Positions 20,482 to 32,607 of a DNA stretch of 55,396 bases are shown here, piece after piece. Position 1 is the first letter of the stretch; each line of letters starts with the position of its first letter. Under the pieces are notes generated by a model. It did not search any database. It was given only the letters and a program-made list of their open reading frames with translations, and had not been told where the DNA came from. The translations under genes and the position numbers were made by a program. Source of the DNA: Phellopilus nigrolimitatus (lineage: Eukaryota; Basidiomycota; Agaricomycetes; Hymenochaetales; Hymenochaetaceae). Where the stretch lies: assembly GCA_021029095.1 (NCBI GenBank), contig JAJOHG010000165.1:1-55396 (forward strand). The letters are read 5' to 3'.

Positions 20482-21336
20482 TAGGGCTCCGCACCGTAAC
20501 CGTAATTACGGTTTACGGCCGTACCGTATACGGGCCCGTACCCGTATCGTATGCTCCTCAGAGTCTGAAAGTACGGCGCCGTAATGTACGATCTGTATCC
20601 GTAATATAACCGTATGTTACGGCCGTATACGGACGTAAATACGACTTACGGTATTTACATATTACATATATAGGTTTACATGGTTTAAAATTACCATTTG
20701 TAGTAAAATCAAATGAAGCAAGGCCAGTCGACGTGTGAGCCAGTGAGTGCTTCTTCTTTGCTGCTTCTGCAACTTTTATCTGCCATGTCCCGCCTCTTAT
20801 TGTATCGAGGCGCACCCGTACGAGCCTTTGGTGTTGTGTTCTGCACCAATTGTTGAAGGACAACCAAAATTGGTGAGTCACGAAAATATGTGTCACAAAG
20901 GATTTTGGCTAACTGGTACGTGAAAGCAGTGGCTGCGAAAAGAACTGAATACCGTTGGCGAAAAGATGTCAAGCTCAATTGCACACTTTCAACATCTGGC
21001 TTTTGCTTTTAAATATATTCGGGCCATCAGGAACATATGTTACAGCGTAGATACATAATCTATCATGATTTTCCTGATTAGTTTTGCCTGTCTATTGTTG
21101 TGTCGCATCATTGTGTCGTGCATCGTTCGGGTTGGCGACACACAGTAGATTTTAGACTATATTCATACAACTCCAGCCGTACTGTCGTATGCTGCCGTAT
21201 ACAGCCGTAAGTTCTCTGTACCGTACCGTAAAGCACCTTGATACTCATTAATACGGCCTGTATTCATACGGCCTGTAACTGTATACAGAGGTAGTGTTTA
21301 CGGTCGTAACCGTATACGGTACGGTGCGGAGCCCTA
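20482..21336. mobile_element. hAT MITE related to the 10464 transposon (855 bp)
   Basis: The 8-bp duplication GCGCAGAT flanks both sides (20474-20481, 21337-21344). Ends are TAGGGCTCCGCACCGTA and complement, close to the complete hAT at 10464 (TAGGGCTCCGCAACGTA). The same CGTATACGG-type subterminal repeats are present. It lacks the transposase and is probably moved by it. Confidence 0.9.
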
Positions 21337-21644
21337 GCGCAGATGCTGTAAAGCTTTATAATTTATGATAGTGTACAACATGAATAAGTTATCACCCGTT
21401 GTTATTTAATTCATTCCTGCCTATCCAAGAACCCCGTCCATCCAAGGCGGACGTTTGAGATGAAGCTCGCAACTGGACATAGCTGTCGGGCGTCAGGGCC
21501 GCACCGGACCCGTTGTCTGCAGAGAAGCTCTAGAGGAAGTTGAACAGATGCTTGACAATCTAGAATTGTGCAAAACGGAAAAGAATTGAGCTCAAAAACT
21601 CGTTCTATGTATGCGCAGCCGTTTCTGCACGTGCTGATGTCACG

Positions 21645-21870
21645 TGACAACCGAAAATGCGCTCATCTCCTGCTCTTTTCTTTGCTACAAATCTCTCCTC
21701 ACAAACAAGCCACATATATAAGGTGTATTCATATGTATAGCTTCAAAACATTGGTTTTGGGCTTAGATGCTTCTATTAATCTTAATAAATCAAGGATTGT
21801 GTCAAGTTGGCCATCTGTAAGCGTTTGCCACCGGAGTTTCTTATTAAAAAAATTGGCAGGTGCCAATAGA
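21645..21870 (+). repeat. Inverted repeat arm (partner 19680-19945)
   Basis: This is the counterpart of the arm upstream of the C2H2/RING gene. Just left of it, 21582-21606 holds the terminus AATTGAGCTCAAAAACTCGT, which also bounds the foldback at 23218-23486, so these pieces belong to one decayed family. Confidence 0.55.
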
Positions 21871-22091
21871 GTATTTTCAAAGCTGATGAAAAATGTGTTT
21901 TATATTTCACAAATGCAACTTACGTTTTCCATTAGCTCCAAGCGAGCTGCAGGCTTCCGAAATTGCCGAAGCCTCTCGGCATCAAAGGTGCCGGAGACGT
22001 GACGAAGGCTCTTACGTGGGTGGGTGTAGATAATGATGTTGATCGACATGGACATCCTGAAAAGGAAATAGAGTTTCAGCTCCGTACATGT

Positions 22092-22468
22092 TAGGGCATA
22101 CCGGGAGTCGAACCGCGGGTTTTAGCTATTTCGATGATAGCGCAACAGGTTCTGCTTCAATTTCCATGCTCTTATACTTAAAATGTGCGCACTGTTAAGT
22201 GCTACATAATGCAAAAACCCGCACCCCATTTGGTGCAATATTGGTAGCACGGCGGGCAAACGGATCATCAAAACCCGTAGAAGTGAACTTAGGTGATCCG
22301 TTTGCCTCTTGCTTTACCAATACTGATTCAAACGGGTTGCTTGTTTTTGAATATTGCGGGGATTAACAGTGCGCACATTTGGAGTATAAGAACATTGAAA
22401 TCGGAGCTAAACTCGCTACGCTATGAGCAAATTAGCGAAAACCCGCGTGCACCTCACGGTATGCCCTA
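22092..22468. mobile_element. Palindromic hAT-type MITE (377 bp)
   Basis: The 8-bp duplication GTACATGT flanks it (22084-22091, 22469-22476). Ends are TAGGGCATACC and complement. The whole element folds back on itself: blocks around GCGCAC, TATACTTAAAATG/ATTTGGAGTATA, GGCAAACGGATCA and CCAATACTG pair across the centre. It is non-coding. The TAGGG start and 8-bp duplication indicate hAT. Confidence 0.85.
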
Positions 22469-23217
22469 GTACATGTAGATAGCTGTTCACATCCTAACTT
22501 TCATGCCCGAAACTTGACGAAACAAACCCGTTCTGTTGGCAACATACAGTCTGACTTGTCCCAATCTTAAGCTGCCATGGGGAAAAATAAAGCAATAGAC
22601 AGGTTCAAGAATATATTTCTTTTTCCGGATGTCCATGTCGATCAACATCATTTTCAACACACGGACTTTGTTAGGTCAGAGCTTCATTAGTCACAGTAAG
22701 GTCACAGCGGCTACAGCCGAAGTGCGCGTTTACACATGACGTGCCGCAGGCATGCCGAGTGAACTTAGAATTAAAGTTTCCATCAGCGATCGTGTCATTT
22801 TCCACTAGCAAAAGCATTTTCCATCAGCTTTGAAAATACTCTAATCATTTGTCAGATTACAAAGTGTGCACACCCTCATCGTAAGCGCACTGCAATTTTT
22901 ACTTCTGTCTTTCTATCTGAATGTAAGCTCATCACAGCACCCTTGTTAGTACTTGAATACTGTTAGTAGTGTGGAGGGAGTTCTTTTTTCTTTCATAAGG
23001 TGTCTTTCTAAGCAAATTTCTAAAATAGACTAAATGTATACATAAGCTACATGAAATTTGAGCTTTCCGAGGTCCTGCACAACCAAATGCAGCTGACCCA
23101 AAATTGTTGAAACATAATTTTGCGCGAAGCAAGCTGACCCAAAGTTGTTGCCATACGTTTTCGGCGGTCACGTGACCTCAGCGCATGCAGAAATGGCCGC
23201 GCATACATGCAAATGCG

Positions 23218-23486
23218 CAGAACGAGTTTTTGAGCTCAATTCTCCACCGTTCTTCTAGGTTTAAGCTGGTAAGTGCTCGGGTAATATGGGGCTGGGAGAT
23301 CTACAAGCTCTATTTTTTAATTTTTCCCTCAAAGTGTCAGAACAGTGGTCTTTCATGGCTGTTCTGACACTTTGAGGGACAAATTAAAAAATCGAGCCTG
23401 TAGACCTCCCAGCCCCATATTACCCGAGCAACTTCCAGCTTGACATGCGCAGAACAGATGAGAATTGAGCTCAAAAACTCGTTCTG
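23218..23486. mobile_element. Foldback element with ~80-bp hairpin arms
   Basis: Outer ends AACGAGTTTTTGAGCTCAAT (from about 23221) and complement (to 23486) enclose an inner imperfect hairpin, 23273-23441. Its arms contain GGGTAATATGGGGCTGGGAG, ATTTTTTAA and CCCTCAAAGTGTCAGAACA. The loop is about 15 bases. No target duplication was identified. Confidence 0.7.
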
Positions 23487-24674
23487 TAACTTTTCTTTCA
23501 CTCATGAGCCGCAAAAATTCCGCTTTTGGTAGACATGTAAACAACTACAAATGCACACTTTTTTGGCAGGCCTCCCCCCACCAGTGATAGCTGCGATATA
23601 CAAGGCTGGGCTTTTAAAGATCTCAGGATACCTCACCCTCTTTGTCGTCCTTGTCCGTCACCAGATCACCTAGTATTTTGCCATCTACGTGTTTTCTTAT
23701 CGCTTCTGGAATGTCTATTTGCTTGCTTTCACCGAGTGGCCCTTTTCTCTCTGGTTTGGGCATGCAACTAAGTACGTTGAGAGAACTCTACAGACCTATA
23801 TCCTCATGCAAATTCCATCGTGCCGTCCATCCTTGGAAGCAATTTTACTTAATCTTAAAGCGGCCGCTGAAACTTGTAGAAAAAAACTTCTGCGAGGCGA
23901 GCAGACTTCTCATCTTTTTACCATGCGATTTGCGATTCGCCTGCAGTCAAAGAATCGCGGTAGTCCGCAAGCTTGACCTGGATCTGGTATTGGAACTTAT
24001 TCCTCATTACAATTCTGTTCTAATCATGATCAAGGGCTGATCTCTTCAAAATTGTCTTCGGAGAGAAGAGAGAAATCTTCAGTGGTCAGGGACGGGAAAT
24101 CTCAAAGTTAGAGCAGGCGGGTAGTGATTTCGGCGACGCTGCAGGAAGTAGTAAACACAACCATCGTCTTGAGCTACCTCTTGAGCTACCCAGACGTTTT
24201 TCGAATTCATAATGCTCCTTTGCTTCCACTCTCGAGTTCCTTCGACTGTCTTACGTCTTTCCCCGCCTTCGAGGATAGACCTTGATCTCACAATTTGCAG
24301 CAGGGACGTGCACCATTTTAATTTATCGACACCGATCATTCTCGGCAGCATCGAAAGTTCGGAATCATCATTTTGTGACTGTCGAAGCTCTAAGTCCGCT
24401 GGAAAGATCCTTGAGCCAGCAGAGCAATGCACACGATTCTGCGGTGTTCTGATAAAACCGTTGATATAGGACCTTTTCTTTGGCAGTTCTATCTTCAAGA
24501 GTACCACGGCGAAGGGAAGTACGAGGACAGTTGTACATACATGGCTCCGAAGCTTGGTCGCATAGATCCGAATCATCTCGGGATACACGTACGTTTCGCT
24601 TGGACTTACAGCCTCGAGTCTCGACGCAGGGCTCCCAACTGCTGCTTTGAGCTGTCCCAGCTTCTCAGATATCC
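23487..24674. other. No gene recognised
   Basis: Some open frames occur, but none shows a recognisable domain or clear splice structure. A 247-codon minus frame (24079-24822) overlaps the first exon of the DUF6533 gene on the other strand and is treated as chance. Confidence 0.4.
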
Positions 24675-26267
24675 ATGAATTCGACAGCATCGGTGCAGGC
24701 GGATGTGTACTATCAGCGGTATGCGGGGGTGCGTCTGCCATGACCCTTGTTTTGTACGATATCGGTGCGTAATTTTTCACCTGCTGTTGACGCCTGTTAA
24801 CCAAAGGTATCACTCTGCGCATCTAGTGATTACTATGGATAAAGAAGTAAGGGCTGATGTATCGTATACAGACTGTACTGATTTGAACGCTCATGGAGTA
24901 CGAATTTTGTTTTTCTGGGTAAGTCGATACAAAGATCTATCTTCTCTTTTTTGACTTACGATGCATTTCAGGGACGATTGTTTAGTCTTATACAACTCAT
25001 TTATTTTCTCGTACGCCTTTGATTACCCCTATGCAAAAAGCATGTTTGATCCACGTGTAGAATCGCTACTATGGGCTGGTTGTGGTTTGTGTATATCTCT
25101 GGGGTAGGTTCCACCCACGGCCTCCTGCTAAATCCATTCCGACCGTTATTTAGGCGATATGGGGCATCATTTCTTGGATGGGTTGTATTTGCCTTGAGCT
25201 TCTTTCTTCTAAAGTAATGATGATAAAGACTTGTACATTTCCTGATTGTAAGTTTTCTCATCGTGAGTCTTCGATCTTCATGACTGAATGCCAACGAATC
25301 TCACAGGCAAAAGAATCGTCGAGCTTGCCGCGTGGACTGGGCAGCAATTCAATAGGCCTTGGCCGAACTGATGTCTAATCACATCTTTTCCAGGTTGTTC
25401 TATGATCCTTCTTGCTGACGGTAAGTCTCCCTGTTTCTCGGCGCATGCATTTATCAACATATTCCTCCAATCAATCATGGCTGTACTCACGCCCTTTTCG
25501 AGCGAAGTCTGTGAGCCACTTCTTTTCTTATTTCCAAACGCGGTATCTCATAGGCCATTCCAGCGCCGTCACTATATTTATCGCTGGTCTATATACCGCT
25601 CAAGGGGCGGTGATGGCAGGAATATTAATAGCGTACGGACGCAGATTCACAGGTTTGCCTGCATAGCGTTCAGCTTCTTGATCATATGATGCGTCCTCGC
25701 TATCTAAATGATAATTAGGTTTTGGGTCGCATGCTCTCCAGGCTTGCGGAATCTTTACTCCCAAATGGATTTATCCATACTGGTCTGCACGAACTCGTTG
25801 TTTTCAGTCGAGTGTATGGCTAAATACTTCTGGCTCAGGATCCCTCCGTTGGTCTTCGAACTGGTCCTGTTGGTTATGACTTTGTTCAAAACAATAGCAT
25901 TCCGAAAAAATGACAAGAGGTGCCGATGTGCGCAGGAGGTTTAGTTTGGTTCACGTCCTTGCACGAGACCAAAGCGTGTATTTCGCCAGGTAAATTTAAA
26001 GCTGCTGTTTCTGATAGAGTTATCTGCGGAAGGCTCGATCTACTTCTCGCCAGCATTTTTCTAGCCGGCAGCGTGAGCATCGCACTTCGGACAAAGCCAG
26101 CGCCAGGAACGCCCAATGACAGTAGCATCAGCCTAGCCATCGCTATTCCGTACATCATAGGAGGTCGTGTTTTGATTAACTTGCGCGAGGCAGTCACAGA
26201 GCAGTCGGCAATGCTATACGAAAGCATGGAGAGCATTGAGGCCTTTCGGGGGGAGGGGGATAGCTGA
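24675..26267 (+). pseudogene. DUF6533 multi-pass membrane protein, frameshifted
   Basis: Membrane protein of a large Agaricomycete family with unknown role. The start MNSTASVQADVYYQRYAG is followed, after one missing G in a five-G run near 24725, by MTLVLYDI joined across an intron to VITMDKEVRADVS, the family's YD..IT.D.EV signature. Later pieces are RILFFWVSRY, CLVLYNSF, VVVCVYLWG, FLGWVVFALSFFLL, PPLVFELVLLVMTLFKTI and the closing GGRVLINLREA. I could not join the middle exons without a frame break, so the gene is probably decayed or has sequence errors. The last exon (about 25920-26267) is open to the stop. Confidence 0.55.
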
Positions 26268-26761
26268 GCAAATTAAAGTCCCAGTTTCTTGCAGTGCAAT
26301 TGTGTCGCAGCTCGGGTTCTTGTATGTATATTAGATTGTGCATTCTTGTCGGTGGATTTCATTCTTTTGTGCCGCCTTGGTCACGGAACGAAAATCAGAC
26401 AATGAGTAAACGAGCGATACGAGTAAGCACTAATTAGCCATAGCCTGGGATATAACATGGCGGTGGTAAGCCAGGCAAAACGTTGAGAAAAAAATGTTAT
26501 GGACTACATACCGAATATCTTCATTCTCATGTGGCCGTTTTTTTTTCTTTCTTTCTTTCAGAATGATCGACGCGCCATCTCTGCGGCTGTACTGGCGCCT
26601 AGTTACAGTATGACGTCATTGCTACAACTCGCTTTGGTTTCGTAAGCGTGCCATCTCAACGAGCTATAATTCACCTCCGACGTCCACAATATCAATCCTA
26701 GACTCACCACAGTCTCTAGGGTCAACACAGAATCTCAAATTTCACTCGCAAATCATAAAGG

Positions 26762-27954
26762 ATGTCAGAAACTGTAATACGCGAGGTCGCTCAAAATGTG
26801 TGGACGTTCTCTCGGTAAGGGCTTCATCCCTATCCAACTACATTATTTATTTCTATTGACAACGGCTTGACCGTCGGCAAACACAGACCTTTCGCGCGTT
26901 TCGGTTTCCTTCCATTTGGTGGACGATCAACAGCGGTAAAGCTCGCGAATGGCGACCTCTGGGTCCTCGCAAGCACGCCACTCGACACGGAGACGAAGAC
27001 GAAACTACAGGAGCTGGGAGGACAGGTAAGGTACATTATTGGCGCGGATGCCGAGCATGATCTGTTTCTGCGTGAGTGCTCGAGCTTGGTGGAATTGGTG
27101 GTTTTCATTGACACGTTCGTGCCACACCGTGATGTCCAATCTCTCTCTTTTCTGCATCACTTGTGCTCGTAGCCGAATTCAAGAAGGCATATCCAGAGGC
27201 CCGACTCATCGGTGTTCAGGAGTACCTTTCAAAGCCCAAGTTCAAGGATTTCCACTTTTTCGGATGTACGTTCAATTCGCGACCTGCGAAATATTATCTA
27301 ACGGCGTCTGAACAGTATACGGCAAGGATCCCGAAGGAACTAAGTACGGTTTCGAAGAGGAAATCAAATCCTGGTACGCATTCTTTGTTTTTGAATAGCG
27401 TCCGTTACATTTTGCTCAGACATTGCGCAGTTATTTTTCTGGGTTCCAGAACAAAGATGTCGCCTTCAACCACATCGCGTCGCGCACGCTTATTGAGGCA
27501 GACTTACTTTTCAACCTCCCGCCGCTCGAACAAGCGAGTCGACTTACCTCGTGTCTTTGTTGCTTGGCTAACTTCTTTGCTGCACCATAGTACTCAAAAT
27601 CAAAGTCGTCCGGTAGGATCCCTATCATCGGCAACCTAGGCCCGTTCTCCTGGGCACATAAGCAGTTCGTTTGGAGTGCAGGCAGGGATAAGGAGTAAGC
27701 ATCGTCAGACGTGAAAGCTTCTTGCTCGGCTCATCAGCCCGTTGTCTTTTGCCTATAGGGCGATGAAACGCGACGCGAAGACCGTTGCCGGATGGGACTT
27801 TGACAGGATCATTCCCTGCCACGGGGTGTGTTATTTCCCCCTATTACCCTTCTACGCCTGATTGGAATTCTCAATGACTTTGGTGAATCAGGATGTGATC
27901 GAGACGGGTGGCAAAAACGCGTGGACAGAGGCGTACAAGTGGTATCTGAAGTGA
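26762..27954 (+). CDS. DUF4336 family protein, metallo-beta-lactamase-like (241 aa)
   Basis: Conserved family found in fungi, plants and bacteria with a fold related to metallo-hydrolases; the substrate is unknown. Exons: 26762-26814, 26887-27071, 27173-27265, 27316-27373, 27431-27533, 27591-27694, 27759-27825, 27892-27954. The total of 726 coding bases closes in frame. Landmarks are FLPFGGRSTAVKL near residue 25, LWVLASTPLD, YIIGADAEHDLFL, EFKKAYPEARLIGVQ, LIEADLLFNLPP and the C-terminal FDRIIPCHGDVIETGG, where the His may bind metal. Intron 5 is GC-AG (CAA|GCGAGT at 27534). There is no signal peptide or membrane span. Confidence 0.85.
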
Positions 27955-30900
27955 AGCAGGCTCATCAGGACGTGTTTGGCTGGGTGTGTATGTGTATGTG
28001 GCGCGATCATGGGGATACGCGCACTTTCAGAGGTGCGGCTTACTCCTTAATCTTTAGTTGTCGCTTAGCGCTCTCCTTTTTTCGCTGAAGGCTGATGCGT
28101 TCTCCACACGTAAGTGTACTTGATTCGCAGGTTTGCATAACAATTGTACAATTACTATGACAATTAAGTCAAAATCGATGAAATCGAAATCTCGACCAGA
28201 TAGCTGCAATCGAGGCTGTAAGAAGATCTGTGCAAGCTCGCGCGGCCCTAATTATGCCTAATATCGGATTTTAATTGCTCCTCGTCCCGCAGCCTGTCCG
28301 AGGAAAACACCATCTCCGAGTCGCTTGTTCCGTGGTACCGCGGCCATTTGCATCCGTAGACTCGCTGATGAGGACCCTTAAGTAAGGGTTCCGCTCATCT
28401 CATTGTTTTCTTTGACTCGCATTGGATACACGTACTGCACGAAGAGCCGACCTGCTGGGAATCCGAGCCAAAATAGCCTAGTACATGTACGCGAGTTTCG
28501 GCCCTTGGTTCTCGGTGGGGCGCATCTGTCGATGTCTTGAACGTGCTCTGGGGCCGGCCACTCCAAATGGCACCCCAATGACTTCTCATTTCCTACGTAA
28601 GGACACATCGAGTTGTTACGTTTAATATCGATGGTGGATTCTTTGGTATCTGCAGGTTTGTTTCGCGTTGATGAGCCACTGTTTGCTTTCTGCCTTCGTA
28701 AGACTGGCAGCCGGACGTTACTCACGTGCTTTCAGCAGTCTTCAGGCATGAGCCTGCTTAGATTCTTTGTATTATCTGTAGGTGTTGGCCTTTTGCCTTC
28801 CAGCGATTACTAAAATGACTATCATGGGGTCAGGAGCTAGCTCGACCGGCTTTCGCGGACATCTGCCGCGCTACAGTCATTTTTGGCGCTAATAAGCTCT
28901 CAGGCGCGTAGTTTAATCATTGCTTTAGATATCATCTCGTAGGTAAAGATAACAGGTGCGTGTGCAGAAAGACGAGTCATCATGATGACTTGCTGACTGT
29001 TTTTGTGTTGGAATCGGGCATCTTTGAGCAGACGTACGACAAATGCTTGACCTGCTCAATGATTCGCGATCAATTATCATGGCAAGAACTGTTCTGCGTG
29101 GTGCAGCCCGTCCACTGTTTGATTTTTAATTTAATAATCCCAAGTGGATGTGCAAGTGGAACAAAGTTAACTCCACGGAAAAACAGATGAATGAGATGAG
29201 CCGGATGCTTTGACGAAACGTATTGCAACCCTGTACATGTCTATGAGGGTTCACTAGATGTCGAGTTTACATCAATTTGTTAGTACTCGACGTCTCTTCT
29301 ACCCCTTTTCCTTCGTAAAACCGGAGTGCGCGAAATTGAGTGTAAGCTGTTTTCAGCCTTCTACATATTGAGCAGCCTTTTTATCTACTTCGAACGACAC
29401 GGAAGCTGTAATGTATATGTTTGTTTCCTAGGATCCAATTCGTTTGAGAATGCCCTTCATATGATCGACATGAGTTTTATGGGAAAGTCCATCGAATCAT
29501 AATACTGTTTATTCGTTACCGCGGCTCCTTTATCGCTTCAATATGGGGAGCCTTTCGTTGACTCGCAAGAAGCCGACATTGAAGGTGCTTACGGAAAGAA
29601 AAAAGGTGGGGAAGCCCGCGAAGACCAAGCTCCTCGTCAGCTGTGTTTCGCATCTTGCACGAGGAGCTTGTACAAGATATAATCTCAGCACGATTTGTGG
29701 TCAAATGTTAGTAAAATAATGTGGATCACGATCCGGATTGGATGTTGAGTCACCGAACTTCAAAATCCGCGGACTGATTTCGGAAGAAATTTGTGGATAT
29801 AATGACTAGCCAGACTACGTAAGCCGTGATTTCCGTGCAGACGATAAAATCTCGAGGAGACTCGTGGCCTGCCCCGGCGGCGTCCGATAAAAAGTGACTT
29901 TTCGTTTCCCGAGGGGCTACGCACAGTCCTCGCATGTCCTCGGGTCGTGTGCAAAGGCGCGGAGGTCGATTTACAGGCACAGTGGATGCATATACAGGCG
30001 GGATGGAGCCCTGGCGATGTTGGTGAATACAGAGATTTTTTAGTAATGTAAGCCTGTGCCGAAGTCCCGATCCTCACAAAGCTCGCTGAACCGAGCGGCA
30101 GATGCCGAAGTTCGCTCACACCAGCGCCATCTTCGTAGGCTTTCGAGTTCGTGACCCATGTCTTCGCTCTGGTTCCATATTCAGTTCCGTCAGCTCGTTG
30201 CTACGCCTTACTTGACTTCTTTGTACTATCAGCGGTAGACTACCGAGCTGATACCCCGGCCGAAGCTTCGGCCATAATTGCCTCCGACCTGCAGAGGCTA
30301 AGCATCTCGAAAGTTTACCATGAGTATCCGCGGAGCTTAGGGACCGCTTTTGTCTCCTGTTATTGGTCTCGGCTTCACTTTGTGTCTGGCCATAGTTTGT
30401 ATTGTCACTGGCAGCAGAACGGCATGTCGATACTTACTGATAAGGGTATACTTGCTTCTTATTATTACGCGTCTGCGTCGTGTTTTGCTACTCCTCATGC
30501 ATCTTAGGCTAGAAGTCGCAACCCGGGAAAAAAATCTCATTTTCGTTAATCTGAATGACAATCTCAATCTCGATGCATAAGAACTATCACGGATCTAGTC
30601 CACCAGCTTGACCTCGTTTATGATTTGTTCCTTGTGTACTCTCATCTGCTTTTCAGCGAGTCATGCGAGCCTCGGCGCGAACATCGTCATAATCAAGGTA
30701 TTGTGTAAAACCGACTTTCTGGATACGTGATTCAAACCAGACTGAGGGTGTTCTGGATGTTTCAGTGTCTCCGCCTAGCTAAGCGAGTAGAATCGTCCGC
30801 TTTTAATGAGCCTCCGTACGGAACTAAAAAACGGAAATTACAGGAGGCGGTGCTTCTATAAATCGCATTGGCTTTTGTGTGTAAGTTCTGATCGGCAGAC

Positions 30901-31120
30901 GAAGGTACATGGAACCATCAACAAAATTCGAGACGAGGACGGATCCGTGGAGATAAGACTGCGCTAGCCATTCCTACGAGCTTCTGAATTTATCATCTCG
31001 CCATGACGCCGAGTATAAAATCTCCTTACTTCATCGTGCTCACCGTCTGCCCTTCTGCTCGTTGCTCACAACTTTGGTTGCGTTATTCAATCCGGCCTTA
31101 CTTCATCACTTATTCTCACA
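27955..31120. other. Unresolved 3.2 kb, possible decayed membrane-protein gene
   Basis: No complete gene could be assembled. Plus-strand hydrophobic frames occur near 28610-28810 and 30350-30580 (IGLGFTLCLAIVCIVTG, then LLIIT), with intron-like signals between. They could be exons of a damaged multi-pass membrane protein, but I could not chain them. The last 100 bases are the methyltransferase promoter. Confidence 0.35.
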
Positions 31121-32607
31121 ATGTTGACGGCGACTGCCACCGAGCTGCACACCCCGGAGGGCTTGAGGAATCTGTTCGGAAGGGGAATGAATCTAGGCAG
31201 CGAGGTGAGCTGCCGTCACTTTTTCTTCTTTTTTTTTTCCCTTTCTCTTCCAAACATCTAGACTATGCTAATTTGCATGCCAGCTGTACAAGCTCCCCGC
31301 CGATAAACAGGAAATGGATGTAAGCCACTTACTTCGTTTCCGTTGTGCTCGAATGTTGACCAATATGTATTCACTACAGCGCCTTTCACTTCAGCACAGG
31401 ATCTGGAAATTGATGGTCGGCGGCCTTTATCCCAAAGAAGCAGAAGATGCCGTCCAAAGGGCCCTTCGCCGCGGCGACGGTGACTCGAAGCAACCTATGA
31501 TTCTTGACATTGGATCGGGTTCTGGCTCATGGTTCGTAGATTGGGTTTCCAAGTGATGGAGTTTAACCAATTTTGTGCGACTCAGGACCGTTGAAATGGC
31601 GCTGAAGTTCCCTCACGCTAAAGTCATTGGTATGGATCTCATTCAAAGCAACCCAGGGTACGTGCGTTATCCTCTCCCGCATAAGCTTCGTTATTGAACA
31701 TTCCCCTATCGCCGTGCAGCTACATTCCTCCAAATTGCAGGTAATTAGCGGCCTCTTTCCAATTTCGAACGGGAGTTAATCTAGTGTTTTTTTCGCCTTG
31801 GTGCCTTAGCTTCGTCAAAGCAAATGCAACGATTGCACTCGAGAAATATGCATGCCAATTCGACGTAATCCAATGTCGCAGTGTTGCCAAACATGTAACC
31901 TTCTCTTCTCACAGTGTTGGCACTGTACTAATGACTGCACTCGTAGGTACCAGACGCTTCCGCGTTAACACGAAGTATCGCCAAGTCTCTGCGACCAGGT
32001 GAGATTTGATGCCTCTGAGAAATATAAGTAACTAACGCCTTTCTTTGCAGGAGGCGTTTTCTTCTTTGCCGACGCCGTCACACTCATCTACGACGCCGAC
32101 AAGCAACCTAATCCGCCTGTTCAGAGCAGCGAAACCACCTTTGAAGATGGCATCGAACGCAGCTGGTTCGCACGCTGGTTGCTCGAGGTCACTGGTAACT
32201 GGACGACGAAAGCTCTTCAGAAGACTGAAGGCGACAAACTCAATATCCTCATTCGCGAGGATAGCCAGCTTGAGTATCTGGGGGAGAAGGCATACTGGAG
32301 TCCTATCAATTGGGACGGCGCGGACCCCATTGAGAACCCGAACGGCGCCGAGGTCGGCAAGCTAATGGTACTGAATGTCTTTGTGAGTTGCTGAATGTTA
32401 CTTTCTGAACTTCGTGATCGGATTGCTTTTATTAATTCATGTTTTCTCCAGGACTTCCTACAAGCTAGTAAGCCGTCACTTTTATCCGGAGGCCTGTCCG
32501 AGAAACTCGTAAACACATGGGTGGAAAATGTTCAGAAAGAGACGCTTGATCCCGCGAAGCGTTTGTTGATGAAATGGGTAGTGACGTGGGCAGAGAAGAC
32601 GGAATGA
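31121..32607 (+). CDS. SAM-dependent methyltransferase (329 aa)
   Basis: Class I methyltransferase of a fungal family resembling LaeA/UMTA-type enzymes; substrate unknown. Exons: 31121-31204, 31284-31319, 31380-31531, 31586-31657, 31720-31740 (a 21-base micro-exon), 31810-31894, 31947-31998, 32051-32382, 32452-32607. Frames close to 329 residues. Motif I is ILDIGSGSGSW (residues 81-91), followed by KVIGMDL, FDVIQCRSVAKH and the post-core LRPGGVFFFAD. The C-terminal half is a family-specific cap ending in VTWAEKTE. Cytosolic by lack of a signal peptide. It could be a secondary-metabolism tailoring enzyme, but no synthase is nearby. Confidence 0.88.

Noticed and set aside
22100..22125. Possible tRNA T-arm (GGGAGTCGAACC)
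   Set aside because: There is no cloverleaf or acceptor stem around it. The stretch is part of a palindromic MITE with an 8-bp target duplication.
24079..24822. 247-codon minus-strand frame
   Set aside because: It overlaps the first exon of the DUF6533 gene on the other strand and contains no recognisable domain. Chance or remnant is more likely.
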